NCBI GenBank assembly: GCA_028285445.1
Contig: JANQPQ010000056.1
Span: forward strand, 248,001 to 312,000
Length of the DNA: 64,000 nucleotides
Source: Cyclobacteriaceae bacterium
GTDB lineage: Bacteria > Bacteroidota > Bacteroidia > Cytophagales > Cyclobacteriaceae
Direction of reading: 5' to 3'
The position numbers and the translations under genes are program-made. Every line of letters starts with the position of its first letter. Within the stretch, counting starts at the first letter, position 1. The notes below the pieces were generated by a model that was not told the origin of the DNA, made no database searches, and was given only the letters and a program-made list of their open reading frames with translations. This document shows positions 24,113-32,838 of the stretch, piece by piece.

Positions 24113-25711
24113 ATGCCCAAAATCAGCCTTAATCAATCAAGTATTCTGCTGTTGGCTCTGATTATATTCTCCTGCTCTAAGAAAAGGGTTATTGAATTCC
24201 CTGAGACTAATCTGGCGGAGCAACACCTAATTCCACAGCCTCTTGAAATTACTGCTTCCGGTGGTGGGTTTGCATTAGATGAGTTTACAGCTATTACCAC
24301 ATCCATTAATGCCGAAGGGTTTGAAGCAGTCGGCAGGTTTCTATCTGATAAGATCAGATTAAAAACAGGCCTGCAACTGCCCGTAAATTCTGGTAAATCC
24401 AAGAAAGTGGAGACTATAATATCTATCAATTACGCTCTAAAAGACCTTGGGAATCACGAAGCGTACGAGCTAAGCATTTCCGGTGATTCAATCAAGCTTG
24501 ATGCAAATACAGCCGCCGGGGCATTTCGTGGTATACAAACCATTAGGCAACTAATACCGGAGCAAAGCAATGACACGCTCACTACAAATCCAGTATGGGT
24601 AATTCCAACAGGCGAAATTAACGACGCGCCTCAATATCAATACCGCGCCACCATGCTTGATGTTTCCCGGCACTTCTTTAGCGTTGAAGATCTAAAGAAG
24701 TACATTGATGTACTGAGCTACTACAAGATTAACCACCTGCATTTACACCTTAGTGATGACCAGGGTTGGCGTATCGAGATAAAGTCCTGGCCCCGACTAA
24801 CCGAAGTCGGTGGCAGCACCGAAGTAGGTGGAGAGTCTGGTGGCTTCTTTACCCAAGAGGAATATACTGACATAGTGAACTTTGCAGCTCGCCGGCACAT
24901 TACCATCGTACCTGAAATCGATATGCCGGGGCACACTAATGCAGCTTCTGTCTCCTATCCAATATTAAATGGCAATGGCAAAACCCCAGAGCTATATGAA
25001 GGCACGGCTGTTGGGTTTAGCACATTAAACACACGAAGCGACACCGTTTACAAGTTTGTAGAAGATGTTGTTCGCGAGTTATCTGCACTATCACCCGGTC
25101 CCTACTTTCACATAGGAGGAGACGAAAGTCACGTCACGAAAAAGGAGGATTACATCTATTTCGTAAATCGTGTGGAGAAGATCGTGCAGAAATACGGTAA
25201 ACGTATGATTGGTTGGGATGAGGTTGCTAATACAGATATAGATTCTACTTCAATCGCCCAGGTATGGGCCAGCAGAGAAAATGCTGAAACCGCAGTAGCC
25301 AAAGGTATGAAAGTCATCCTTTCACCAGCCAACAAAGCTTACCTGGATATGAAGTATGACTCAACCTCCAGGCACGGCCTCAATTGGGCTGGGTTTATAC
25401 CTACTGACACAGCATATATCTGGAGCCCGGAATCGTACCTGCCCAAAGAAAATGTTCTGGGCTTAGACGCCCCTCTTTGGTCAGAGACCATTAGCAATAT
25501 TGATGAACTGGAATACCTGGCCTTCCCCAGAGTAATTGGTTATGCAGAACTAGGCTGGACTATTGAATCAAACCGAGATTGGGATGATTACAAGGTGAGG
25601 CTGGCAAACCAAGCCGCTTTCCTGGAAAGAATGAAAGTGAAGTACTATCCCTCGCCAGTTATAGATTGGAATGCAGGCAACAAACCGACAACACTTAACA
25701 TCCAGAACTGA
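24113..25711 (+). CDS. GH20 beta-N-acetylhexosaminidase lipoprotein
   Basis: 532 residues. A lipoprotein signal ending IFSC is followed by the GH20b N-terminal domain (about 35-160) and the catalytic TIM barrel beginning YRATMLDVSRHFF. The catalytic pair Asp337-Glu338 is in HIGGDESH. HLHLSDDQGWRIEI and VPEIDMPGH are further family blocks. It removes terminal GlcNAc or GalNAc from chitooligosaccharides or glycans in the envelope by substrate-assisted catalysis. Its TGA overlaps the ATG of pyruvate carboxylase by one base, an unusual pairing. Confidence 0.94.
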   Translation: MPKISLNQSSILLLALIIFSCSKKRVIEFPETNLAEQHLIPQPLEITASGGGFALDEFTAITTSINAEGFEAVGRFLSDKIRLKTGLQLPVNSGKSKKVETIISINYALKDLGNHEAYELSISGDSIKLDANTAAGAFRGIQTIRQLIPEQSNDTLTTNPVWVIPTGEINDAPQYQYRATMLDVSRHFFSVEDLKKYIDVLSYYKINHLHLHLSDDQGWRIEIKSWPRLTEVGGSTEVGGESGGFFTQEEYTDIVNFAARRHITIVPEIDMPGHTNAASVSYPILNGNGKTPELYEGTAVGFSTLNTRSDTVYKFVEDVVRELSALSPGPYFHIGGDESHVTKKEDYIYFVNRVEKIVQKYGKRMIGWDEVANTDIDSTSIAQVWASRENAETAVAKGMKVILSPANKAYLDMKYDSTSRHGLNWAGFIPTDTAYIWSPESYLPKENVLGLDAPLWSETISNIDELEYLAFPRVIGYAELGWTIESNRDWDDYKVRLANQAAFLERMKVKYYPSPVIDWNAGNKPTTLNIQN

Positions 25712-28700
25712 TGGCATCAAAAGAAAAACCAATCACAAAAATTCTCGTTGCCAACCGCGGAGAAATTGCTATCCGCATCTTCCGTGCAGCTTCCGAACTG
25801 AATATTGACACTGTCGCCATCTACACCTGGGAAGATCGCTTCTCACTGCACCGATATAAGGCCGACCAGGCTTTTATGATTGGGAAGAAAGGAGACCCTT
25901 TGAAGCCCTATCTGAATATTGAAGAAATTATTGATCTGGCCAAAAAGCATGGCGTCAATGCCATCCATCCGGGTTATGGTTTCCTCAGTGAAAACCCTGG
26001 CTTTGCACAGGCCTGTATTGACAATAACATCACCTGGATAGGACCTTCACCCCAATCGATGGAAGCGCTTGGCGACAAAATCCAGGCTAAGGCGGTTGCA
26101 AAAGAAGTTGATGTTCCAGTGATCGAGGCCAGTGAAGATGCACTGGACAGTTTTAAAGAGGTAAAAGCAATAGTTGACAAAATTGGGCTGCCTGTGATGA
26201 TCAAGGCTGCTACTGGTGGTGGTGGCAGAGGTATGCGGGTGGTGAGAGAAGAGTCTGACCTCCAGACTCTGTATGAAGAAGCCTCCAGAGAAGCGCTTAC
26301 GGCTTTCAATGACAAGAGGGTTTTTGTTGAAAAGTATATTGACGACCCCAAGCATATCGAAGTACAAATTTTAGGTGATCACCATGGTAACCTTATACAC
26401 TTATTCGAAAGGGACTGTTCAGTTCAAAGACGCTTCCAAAAAATAGTAGAAATAGCTCCTGCTATCAATTTGAAGGAAGAAACAAAAGAGAACTTATATA
26501 AATACGCTTTAGCAATATGTAGAGCCAAGGATTACGCTAATGCCGGCACGGTTGAATTCCTCGTGGATAAGGGGGAGAATATTTATTTTATTGAGGTCAA
26601 CACTCGCATTCAGGTTGAACACACCATAACCGAGGTTATAACCGGAATAGATTTGGTGCGGGCCCAGATACTTATTGCATCAGGTGCCAGTCTTGATGAT
26701 GATAGACTTGGTATTGCAGATCAAAAGGAGATAAACTACCGAGGTGTGGCTATCCAGTGCCGAATCACTTCTGAAGATCCTGAGAATGACTTCAAGCCTG
26801 ACTATGGCAGAATGATTGCCTATCGCAGTGCCAGCGGATTTGGAATCAGACTTGACGCCGGTAATGCCTACGCCGGCTCAGTAATTTCTCCCTTCTTCGA
26901 CAGCATGATTGTGAAGGTAACGGCTTGGGGGCATAACATTTCGGAAAGTGCTGACCGCCTCCATCGGGCTTTAAGGGAATTCAGAATTAGAGGCGTCAAA
27001 ACGAATATCCCCTTCCTCCTAAATCTACTTAGAGACGATAGCTTCAGGGAGGGCACAATCACCGTCAACTACATTGGCAACCATCCTGAACTCTGTGAGA
27101 TTCCGGAATGGAAAGATCGAGGCACTAAAATTCTTCGCTTTCTGGGTAACAACATTGTCAATGGTAATCCTGATGTTAAGCCTGTTTGCCAGGTTATATC
27201 TTTCCGTGAACCTATGGTACCCGATACTGAGGAATTATCGTTCCCAAAAGGAACTAAGAACATTCTTGAGGAAGAAGGTCGCGATGCATTGATACAATGG
27301 GTTCGAGATCAAAACCAAATTCTGTACACTGATACTACTTTCAGGGATGCGCACCAGTCATTGCTGGCAACTCGCATGAGAACTTACGACATGGTTGCGA
27401 TAGCTGAATCTTTCGCCAAGCACCACGGAGCTGACCTGTTCTCCATGGAAGTATGGGGTGGTGCTACTTTCGATGTTTGTATGCGCTTTTTGAAAGAATC
27501 GCCATGGAAGAGGCTTTTCAAGATCAGGGAGAACATTCCAAATGTGCTGCTGCAAATGTTACTCCGAGGATCTAATGCCGTGGGCTATAAGGCCTATCCC
27601 GATAATGTAATTCGGGAGTTTATACTTGAGTCTGCCACCATGGGTATTGATGTTTTCAGAATATTTGACTCACTCAATTGGATTGAAGGTATGCGTATGT
27701 CAATTGAGACAGTGGCCAAAGAAACAAACAGCATCGCACAAGCCTGTGTTTGCTACACTGGCGACGTACTGGCTACTGGAGACAACCGGTTCGGATTATC
27801 ATACTATACAGACCTGGCTAAGGAACTCGAAGATGCCGGCGCCCACATGATTGCTATTAAAGACATGGCTGGCCTGCTCAAGCCAGCAGCGGCTGAGGTT
27901 CTGGTTCAAGGTCTGAAAGAAGCCGTGGACCTACCGATCCACCTTCATACGCATGACACGGCATCAATTCAATCCACTATGTATATGAAGGCAATTGATA
28001 GCGGTGTGGATATTGTAGATGTAGCCATTAGCTCAATGTCTGGTCTCACCTCGCAGCCCAATTTCAATAGCGTCGTTTCTATGCTCGAAGGCCATGAGAG
28101 GGAGAACCCTCTCAACTTAGAAACATTAAACAAATACTCTGATTACTGGGAGAATGCAAGAACTTACTACTATCCTTTCGAAACAGAACTAAAAGCAGGT
28201 ACTGCGGAAGTATACGACCACGAGATTCCAGGAGGCCAGTATTCAAACCTTAGACCACAAGCCAGGGGTTTGGGTCTTGAAGATCAATTCTCCACTATTA
28301 AGAAAAACTACAAGGATGTGAATGAGATGCTGGGAGGAATTGTAAAGGTTACACCCTCCTCCAAAGTTGTTGGCGATATGGCCATGTTTCTTACTGCGAA
28401 TGGGCTTAGCACCACAGATGTACTTGCCCAGGGCCACACCCTTGATTTCCCAGACAGTTTCAAATCATTAATGAGAGGAGATTTGGGCCAGTGGGCTTTT
28501 GGGTGGCCGGAAGGCATGCAAAAAATGGTATTGAGAGATGAGGAGCCATATACCAACAAGCCCAATGCACACTTGCCACAAGTAGATTTGCAAAAGGGGT
28601 TTGAGGAATACAAAGCAGCCCATCCTGACTTCACAGAATATACCGACTACATCTCCTCCCTACTCTACCCTAAGGTTTTTGAAGAATACTACGAACACAG

Positions 28701-29163
28701 CAAGACTTACGGCGACGTAAGTAAAATTCCAACCAAGGCCTTTTTCTTTGGTATGGAGAAATCTGAAGAAATAACTGTTTCTATCGTTCTGGGAAAAGAT
28801 ATAATAGTGCAGTTTCTTAATGTAAATGAGCCAGACGAAAATGGCAATCGATTAGTGATCTTTAGAATTAATGGTGACATCCGATCTGTTCATATCAAGG
28901 ATCATAGCCTTCAGCAAGAAAAGGCAAGCAATCAAAAAGCTGAGAAAGACAATGAAATCGGTTCGCCATTGCAGGGCATAATTTCAGAGATTTTGGTAAG
29001 CGAAGGTGACACCGTTGCCGTTGGTGACCCGCTCTTTGTAATTGAGGCCATGAAAATGGAAAGTACCATTACCGCGCCGGTTGGGGGTAAGGTGGCAAAA
29101 GTGCATCTAGATAATCGTGCCATGGTTGATCAGGATGATCTGGTAATAGAACTTGATTCTTAG
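25711..29163 (+). CDS. pyc: Pyruvate carboxylase
   Basis: 1150 residues, full length. Order: biotin carboxylase (about 5-460, with GGGGRGM ATP-grasp loop and EVNTRIQVEHT), carboxyltransferase (about 530-830, beginning DTTFRDAHQS, with a metal site in HTHDT), PYC-OADA domain (about 840-1050) and biotinyl domain (about 1075-1149) with the biotin lysine Lys1115 in EAMKMES. It converts pyruvate, bicarbonate and ATP to oxaloacetate for the TCA cycle and gluconeogenesis. Start ATG is the last base of the upstream TGA, so it may be translated by coupling to the hexosaminidase gene. Confidence 0.97.
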   Translation: MASKEKPITKILVANRGEIAIRIFRAASELNIDTVAIYTWEDRFSLHRYKADQAFMIGKKGDPLKPYLNIEEIIDLAKKHGVNAIHPGYGFLSENPGFAQACIDNNITWIGPSPQSMEALGDKIQAKAVAKEVDVPVIEASEDALDSFKEVKAIVDKIGLPVMIKAATGGGGRGMRVVREESDLQTLYEEASREALTAFNDKRVFVEKYIDDPKHIEVQILGDHHGNLIHLFERDCSVQRRFQKIVEIAPAINLKEETKENLYKYALAICRAKDYANAGTVEFLVDKGENIYFIEVNTRIQVEHTITEVITGIDLVRAQILIASGASLDDDRLGIADQKEINYRGVAIQCRITSEDPENDFKPDYGRMIAYRSASGFGIRLDAGNAYAGSVISPFFDSMIVKVTAWGHNISESADRLHRALREFRIRGVKTNIPFLLNLLRDDSFREGTITVNYIGNHPELCEIPEWKDRGTKILRFLGNNIVNGNPDVKPVCQVISFREPMVPDTEELSFPKGTKNILEEEGRDALIQWVRDQNQILYTDTTFRDAHQSLLATRMRTYDMVAIAESFAKHHGADLFSMEVWGGATFDVCMRFLKESPWKRLFKIRENIPNVLLQMLLRGSNAVGYKAYPDNVIREFILESATMGIDVFRIFDSLNWIEGMRMSIETVAKETNSIAQACVCYTGDVLATGDNRFGLSYYTDLAKELEDAGAHMIAIKDMAGLLKPAAAEVLVQGLKEAVDLPIHLHTHDTASIQSTMYMKAIDSGVDIVDVAISSMSGLTSQPNFNSVVSMLEGHERENPLNLETLNKYSDYWENARTYYYPFETELKAGTAEVYDHEIPGGQYSNLRPQARGLGLEDQFSTIKKNYKDVNEMLGGIVKVTPSSKVVGDMAMFLTANGLSTTDVLAQGHTLDFPDSFKSLMRGDLGQWAFGWPEGMQKMVLRDEEPYTNKPNAHLPQVDLQKGFEEYKAAHPDFTEYTDYISSLLYPKVFEEYYEHSKTYGDVSKIPTKAFFFGMEKSEEITVSIVLGKDIIVQFLNVNEPDENGNRLVIFRINGDIRSVHIKDHSLQQEKASNQKAEKDNEIGSPLQGIISEILVSEGDTVAVGDPLFVIEAMKMESTITAPVGGKVAKVHLDNRAMVDQDDLVIELDS

Positions 29164-29268
29164 AAACACCGAAGCGATTACCTTCATAGGTATGTACTCA
29201 ATTAAACCACAATCAAATTCTCCTGTTCTCAGTAATACAATTCCGCAAGCCTTTACTACATTCATAGC

Positions 29269-29637
29269 ATGGCCTTAAAAGCACAATCCATTATGCTACA
29301 AGTAGATAGCATGGATGAAACCGTTGCCTTCTACGAGACAGTGCTAGGATTTAAACTGGCTGCGCGTATGGATAATGACTGGGCTAATCTTGAAAGAGAC
29401 AAAATCTCAATAATGCTTTCCTGCCGACATGGTGTTGGCAAAGACAAACCACCAATGATGACTGCCAGCATCTACATTTACACTGATACCGTTGATGAGA
29501 TCTGGGAGGAATTAAAGAATAATTCGAAAATCGCCTACCCTATTGAAACCTTCGATTATGGAATGAGAGAATTCGCAATTATCGATTGCAATGGATATAT
29601 GATCCAATTTGGGCAGAACGTTGACAATAGTAATTGA
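29269..29637 (+). CDS. VOC-superfamily (glyoxalase-fold) protein
   Basis: 122 residues. SIMLQVDSMDETVAFYETVLGF is the standard beta-alpha beginning of the vicinal-oxygen-chelate fold (read as two adjacent motif pieces). The second half ends with EFAIIDCNGYMIQFGQ, the usual C-terminal strand. The family includes glyoxalases, dioxygenases and antibiotic-binding proteins. The metal ligands are not fully conserved, so catalysis is uncertain. It is coupled by a TTGA overlap to the next gene. A relative is at 57648. Confidence 0.85.
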   Translation: MALKAQSIMLQVDSMDETVAFYETVLGFKLAARMDNDWANLERDKISIMLSCRHGVGKDKPPMMTASIYIYTDTVDEIWEELKNNSKIAYPIETFDYGMREFAIIDCNGYMIQFGQNVDNSN

Positions 29638-30248
29638 ACTTGGGCAATTTTAGCACAAAGACTTTCCTCTTGATGGGGCCATTTCTAATGCCGCTCTTCC
29701 TTTTGATATCGGGCTGTAGAGGAATTAGAAATACAGATAACAGCCAGAAACCTCTGGTGACGATTACTACTTCAGACACCGTTGGCATTTACATAAAGGC
29801 TTTGGACTTAAGTGAAGATATGAGCAGAGTATCAACAGAAGATGATGAGATTCTATTACTTCTGTATGAGCTTACAACTGCTGATCAACCTGGACCATTA
29901 TTGTTAAGTAAGAAAATGGCATTTGATGCTATCAATACCAGCAATGAACTATTCTTCACACCCACAATGACGCTGTCCGATACGAGATTACTTCTTATGC
30001 TCATTGAGCAAGACGACGAAACGGAAGTTTCTGTTTTGGACCCACTTATAAAGGCGAATTACAGGCAACTAATAGATGGTTTTAGAGCAATGGATTATAT
30101 CAAGCTTGAGAAGATTATTGGCGATGATGATTTATTGGGCTACAAGATCATTTCTGAATTTACAATGAGCAATCAGGTGGTGACTATGCGCGGCGTTTAT
30201 AAGCTTGATAAGTACCACTACATACTTACAATTAGTAAATATGATTAA
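29634..30248 (+). CDS. Hypothetical lipoprotein
   Basis: 204 residues from a TTG that overlaps the previous stop by 4 bases. An ATG at 29673 is the alternative, giving a short signal MGPFLMPLFLLISGC without a basic n-region. The TTG start adds a lysine before the hydrophobic stretch and fits better. A cysteine follows LISG, so it is a lipoprotein. The body is mixed alpha/beta with no motif I can name. Coupling to the VOC gene suggests a joint function, which is unknown. Confidence 0.55.
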   Translation: MNLGNFSTKTFLLMGPFLMPLFLLISGCRGIRNTDNSQKPLVTITTSDTVGIYIKALDLSEDMSRVSTEDDEILLLLYELTTADQPGPLLLSKKMAFDAINTSNELFFTPTMTLSDTRLLLMLIEQDDETEVSVLDPLIKANYRQLIDGFRAMDYIKLEKIIGDDDLLGYKIISEFTMSNQVVTMRGVYKLDKYHYILTISKYD

Positions 30249-30296
30249 TTGATACAAACCAGTAGAAAACAAACGAAACAAAGGAATTTAAATAGC

Positions 30297-30674
30297 ATGA
30301 ACCTGGAACAAAACAAAGAAAACGCCATCGCTTTTTATCGTATGGCTTATGAAGGCAACCCAAGACAAGCCGTGGAACAGTTTGTAGGAGGTGATTACAT
30401 TCAGCATAATCCGGATGTCGCAGATGGCACTGAGGGCTTCATCCGTTACTTTGAGCGCATGCAAGCCGAATATCCCGATAAAAGCATAGATTTTGTAAGA
30501 TGTATTGCCGAAGGAGATTTAGTGGCTTTGCACACTCATCAAACCTGGCCCGGCAACGATCAATATGTTACTATGGACTTCTTTCGGTTTGACGGAAACG
30601 GTAAGATTTGTGAGCACTGGGATTCCATTCAACAAATACCAGAATCGTCCCAGAATCCAAATACCATGTACTAG
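30297..30674 (+). CDS. SnoaL-like NTF2-fold protein
   Basis: 125 residues from the ATG at 30297; an upstream in-frame extension rich in Lys/Gln looks non-coding. YIQHNPDVADG and VALHTHQTWPG are typical of the SnoaL-like aldol-condensing or small-molecule-binding group, and FFRFDGNGKICEHWDS is the characteristic last strand. No export signal. It could bind or isomerise a small metabolite; the substrate is unknown. Confidence 0.85.
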   Translation: MNLEQNKENAIAFYRMAYEGNPRQAVEQFVGGDYIQHNPDVADGTEGFIRYFERMQAEYPDKSIDFVRCIAEGDLVALHTHQTWPGNDQYVTMDFFRFDGNGKICEHWDSIQQIPESSQNPNTMY

Positions 30675-30742
30675 CTTCAATCCCCATTTGGGTGTTTGGC
30701 CCTAACTGCACCAACTAGCCGACTCATTCCAAAAATAGAAAT

Positions 30743-30773
30743 TTGATCATTACTCTGGATTTTATTTACTTTG
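30743..30773 (+). promoter_or_regulatory. Bacteroidota-type promoter before the small lipoprotein gene
   Basis: TTG at 30743-30745, 20-base spacer, TTACTTTG at 30766-30773 (7 of 8 to TAnnTTTG). The ATG of the lipoprotein gene follows at 30798. Confidence 0.5.
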
Positions 30774-30797
30774 CGATACAAAGTACTTTCGCGAAAG

Positions 30798-31175
30798 ATG
30801 AGGACGTGGCTCATTCCATTAGTAATTGTCATTGTAGCTTTATTCACACATTGCACTACAGATAAGCATGTCATTTCTGAGCAAAATCAAATATTCGACA
30901 AAGCAAAATGGGCAACCAAAGACGGCAAAGACTACCCCTATCGGGAAAGCATGCTGAATTCCATACTTAAATCTGATTCAATCAGGTCTCTGAATAAAGA
31001 CGGCGTACTGGCTCTGCTTGGCGAGCCTTCTTACTACCGGGAAAACAAAAACTACCTCTACTACAGAATATCCGAAACCAGAATTGGCCCCTGGCCTCTT
31101 CTTACCGAAACCATGGTGGTAAAAATTAATTCTGATGAAAGTATAGCCTGGATCAAAATGCACGGTGAGAATTAG
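30798..31175 (+). CDS. Small lipoprotein, BamE/SmpA-like pattern
   Basis: 125 residues from the ATG at 30798, chosen because it gives a lipoprotein signal (MRTWLIPLVIVIVALFTHC); nine upstream in-frame codons overlap the -7 box. SLNKDGVLALLGEPSYY, then YLYYRIS, has the helix-turn-strand pattern of the BamE/SmpA (BLG) fold, where a conserved LGxP turn is followed by an aromatic strand. It is probably anchored in the outer membrane or facing the periplasm. Assembly-machine membership is not supported by neighbours, because no bam genes are nearby. Confidence 0.6.
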   Translation: MRTWLIPLVIVIVALFTHCTTDKHVISEQNQIFDKAKWATKDGKDYPYRESMLNSILKSDSIRSLNKDGVLALLGEPSYYRENKNYLYYRISETRIGPWPLLTETMVVKINSDESIAWIKMHGEN

Positions 31176-31249
31176 CTGTGAGCATGCTAACCTGCATTTG
31201 CGTTGATTACATTACTTCCTAAATTACATCTCTACTGAAAGCTATTGGT

Positions 31250-31750
31250 TTGCTTCAAACGAACAGACTTACGATGGTTCCAATTGGCACTGCCGATGAG
31301 CAGTGGTTTTTGGATTTTAACAACACGCCCTTTGTGAGAAAGTATCTTTGGGATGATGCGCCTGTCTCGAAAGAGCTGGCTAGGGACATAATCGAACAAA
31401 ATAAGGGGCATTTTGAAGAGGATCAATACGGCTTGTGGAAGATTCTTGCCAATGATATTCCAATAGGCTACGTTGGGCTCTGGTATTTTTTTCAAGAGGC
31501 ACAGCCCCAGCTGATATATGCCCTGGGAGAAGAGTTTTCCGGTAAGGGTTATGCTACCGAGGCTAGCCGATCTGTTATTGATTATTGTTTTGATAGTCTT
31601 GGGTTTACGTACCTGGTAGCGGCTACAGACGAGCCTCATCTCGCCTCCCAAAAATTGGCGCTACGCCTTGGCTTTAAGTTTGTAGAGAAAAGACTGGAGG
31701 ATGGGAAACCCACTCTCTTTTACAAGCTGAAACGTACCAGTAACAGTTAA
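31250..31750 (+). CDS. GNAT acetyltransferase
   Basis: 166 residues from a TTG start. The start is chosen because LQTNRLTMVPIG matches the xLxTxRLxL opening of RimJ/RimL-type GNATs; no ATG is available upstream in frame. EEFSGKGYATEA is the acetyl-CoA loop, and SQKLALRLGFKFV is the usual C-terminal motif. Small-molecule or protein N-acetylation is likely; the substrate is unknown. It lies 11 bases before the secreted HExxH gene. Confidence 0.85.
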   Translation: MLQTNRLTMVPIGTADEQWFLDFNNTPFVRKYLWDDAPVSKELARDIIEQNKGHFEEDQYGLWKILANDIPIGYVGLWYFFQEAQPQLIYALGEEFSGKGYATEASRSVIDYCFDSLGFTYLVAATDEPHLASQKLALRLGFKFVEKRLEDGKPTLFYKLKRTSNS

Positions 31751-31761
31751 TCTATGCCTTG

Positions 31762-32760
31762 ATGAAAAAAACTGTAGCCCTTATGATTATGAGCATGCTT
31801 GGCTTTACCGCCATCAGTGCTCAGGAGCATATCCAGCTAATTGATACCACTAAGTACTATGCCTTTAGCATCAATTATTGGTTCAATATGCATCACCTAC
31901 TGGCCACCGAAACTTATCATAATATAAAATCTGACAGCACCGTTATCACTGTGGCATTGCCGGATGTCAACCATGAGGCACTCAACAAGGCATTACAGTT
32001 CTATCGTAACCAGTTGGCTGATGAAGACCTTCGAACTAGCCAATATATGTCTGACTTCAAAAAATGGATAACCAGTACAAACTCAATCCCAACTAGTGCT
32101 CCGCAAGAGTTTGACGCCCATATGCAGGCGTTAATTGATTTCGACAATACCTACAGGCAGTTTTTTTGGCCAAAACACCAAGCCGCGTGCCAACAAGCTC
32201 TATCAAACCATATTGACATGATCAGGAATACCGAGGAGGAGTTTGTCAATAGAATAACCACATTAACCAGACAATACTGGCAATTTGCTCCACGACAGAT
32301 ACAGATAGACCTGTCGTTTTACGGAAAGGTAAACTCACGCAGCTTTGTGAATGTACCTTATACTACCCTATTCCCAACTCACGTGGTGATGAGTACCTAT
32401 GATTACGACCTGCTCCCTGGGCACTGGTTGGAATTGCTATATCATGAATCAGCTCATCACTTAATTTTAGGTAGATCCTACTTCATTGCAGGCACCATCC
32501 TTGACCTGGTTGAAACAGCAAATGTGGACAAGGTGCCTTCCCAATTGGGCCATGCTTATCTATTCTATTTTACCGGTAAGCTTACTCAAGAACTGCTGGA
32601 CAAAATGGGCATTGAATATCCCCGCACCTACATGCAACGAGAGGGAGTATTTGGTCGTTACCATGCGCTTCTTGAGAAACACTTACCACCATATATGAAT
32701 CGTGAAATAACTCTCTCAGAGGCAACCAGGCGATTTATACAGGAATACAACCAGCAATAG
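31762..32760 (+). CDS. Secreted protein with HExxH motif, unknown family
   Basis: 332 residues from the ATG at 31762. The signal peptide is about 1-21 (ending ISAQ). YHESAHHLI has the HExxH zinc-binding signature, and downstream ETANV or GHAYLFYF could supply a third ligand. Much of the protein is helical with many aromatic residues (YWFNMHHLL, FFWPKH). A zinc peptidase role is inferred from the motif only. It is on the same strand and close behind the GNAT gene. Confidence 0.65.
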   Translation: MKKTVALMIMSMLGFTAISAQEHIQLIDTTKYYAFSINYWFNMHHLLATETYHNIKSDSTVITVALPDVNHEALNKALQFYRNQLADEDLRTSQYMSDFKKWITSTNSIPTSAPQEFDAHMQALIDFDNTYRQFFWPKHQAACQQALSNHIDMIRNTEEEFVNRITTLTRQYWQFAPRQIQIDLSFYGKVNSRSFVNVPYTTLFPTHVVMSTYDYDLLPGHWLELLYHESAHHLILGRSYFIAGTILDLVETANVDKVPSQLGHAYLFYFTGKLTQELLDKMGIEYPRTYMQREGVFGRYHALLEKHLPPYMNREITLSEATRRFIQEYNQQ

Positions 32761-32838
32761 CAATTCCTTCACCTGAATTCCCAATTGTGGGTTGGGCCTT
32801 AAGTGTACCCTTTTTGGTGAGTTGCATTACTTCTATAT

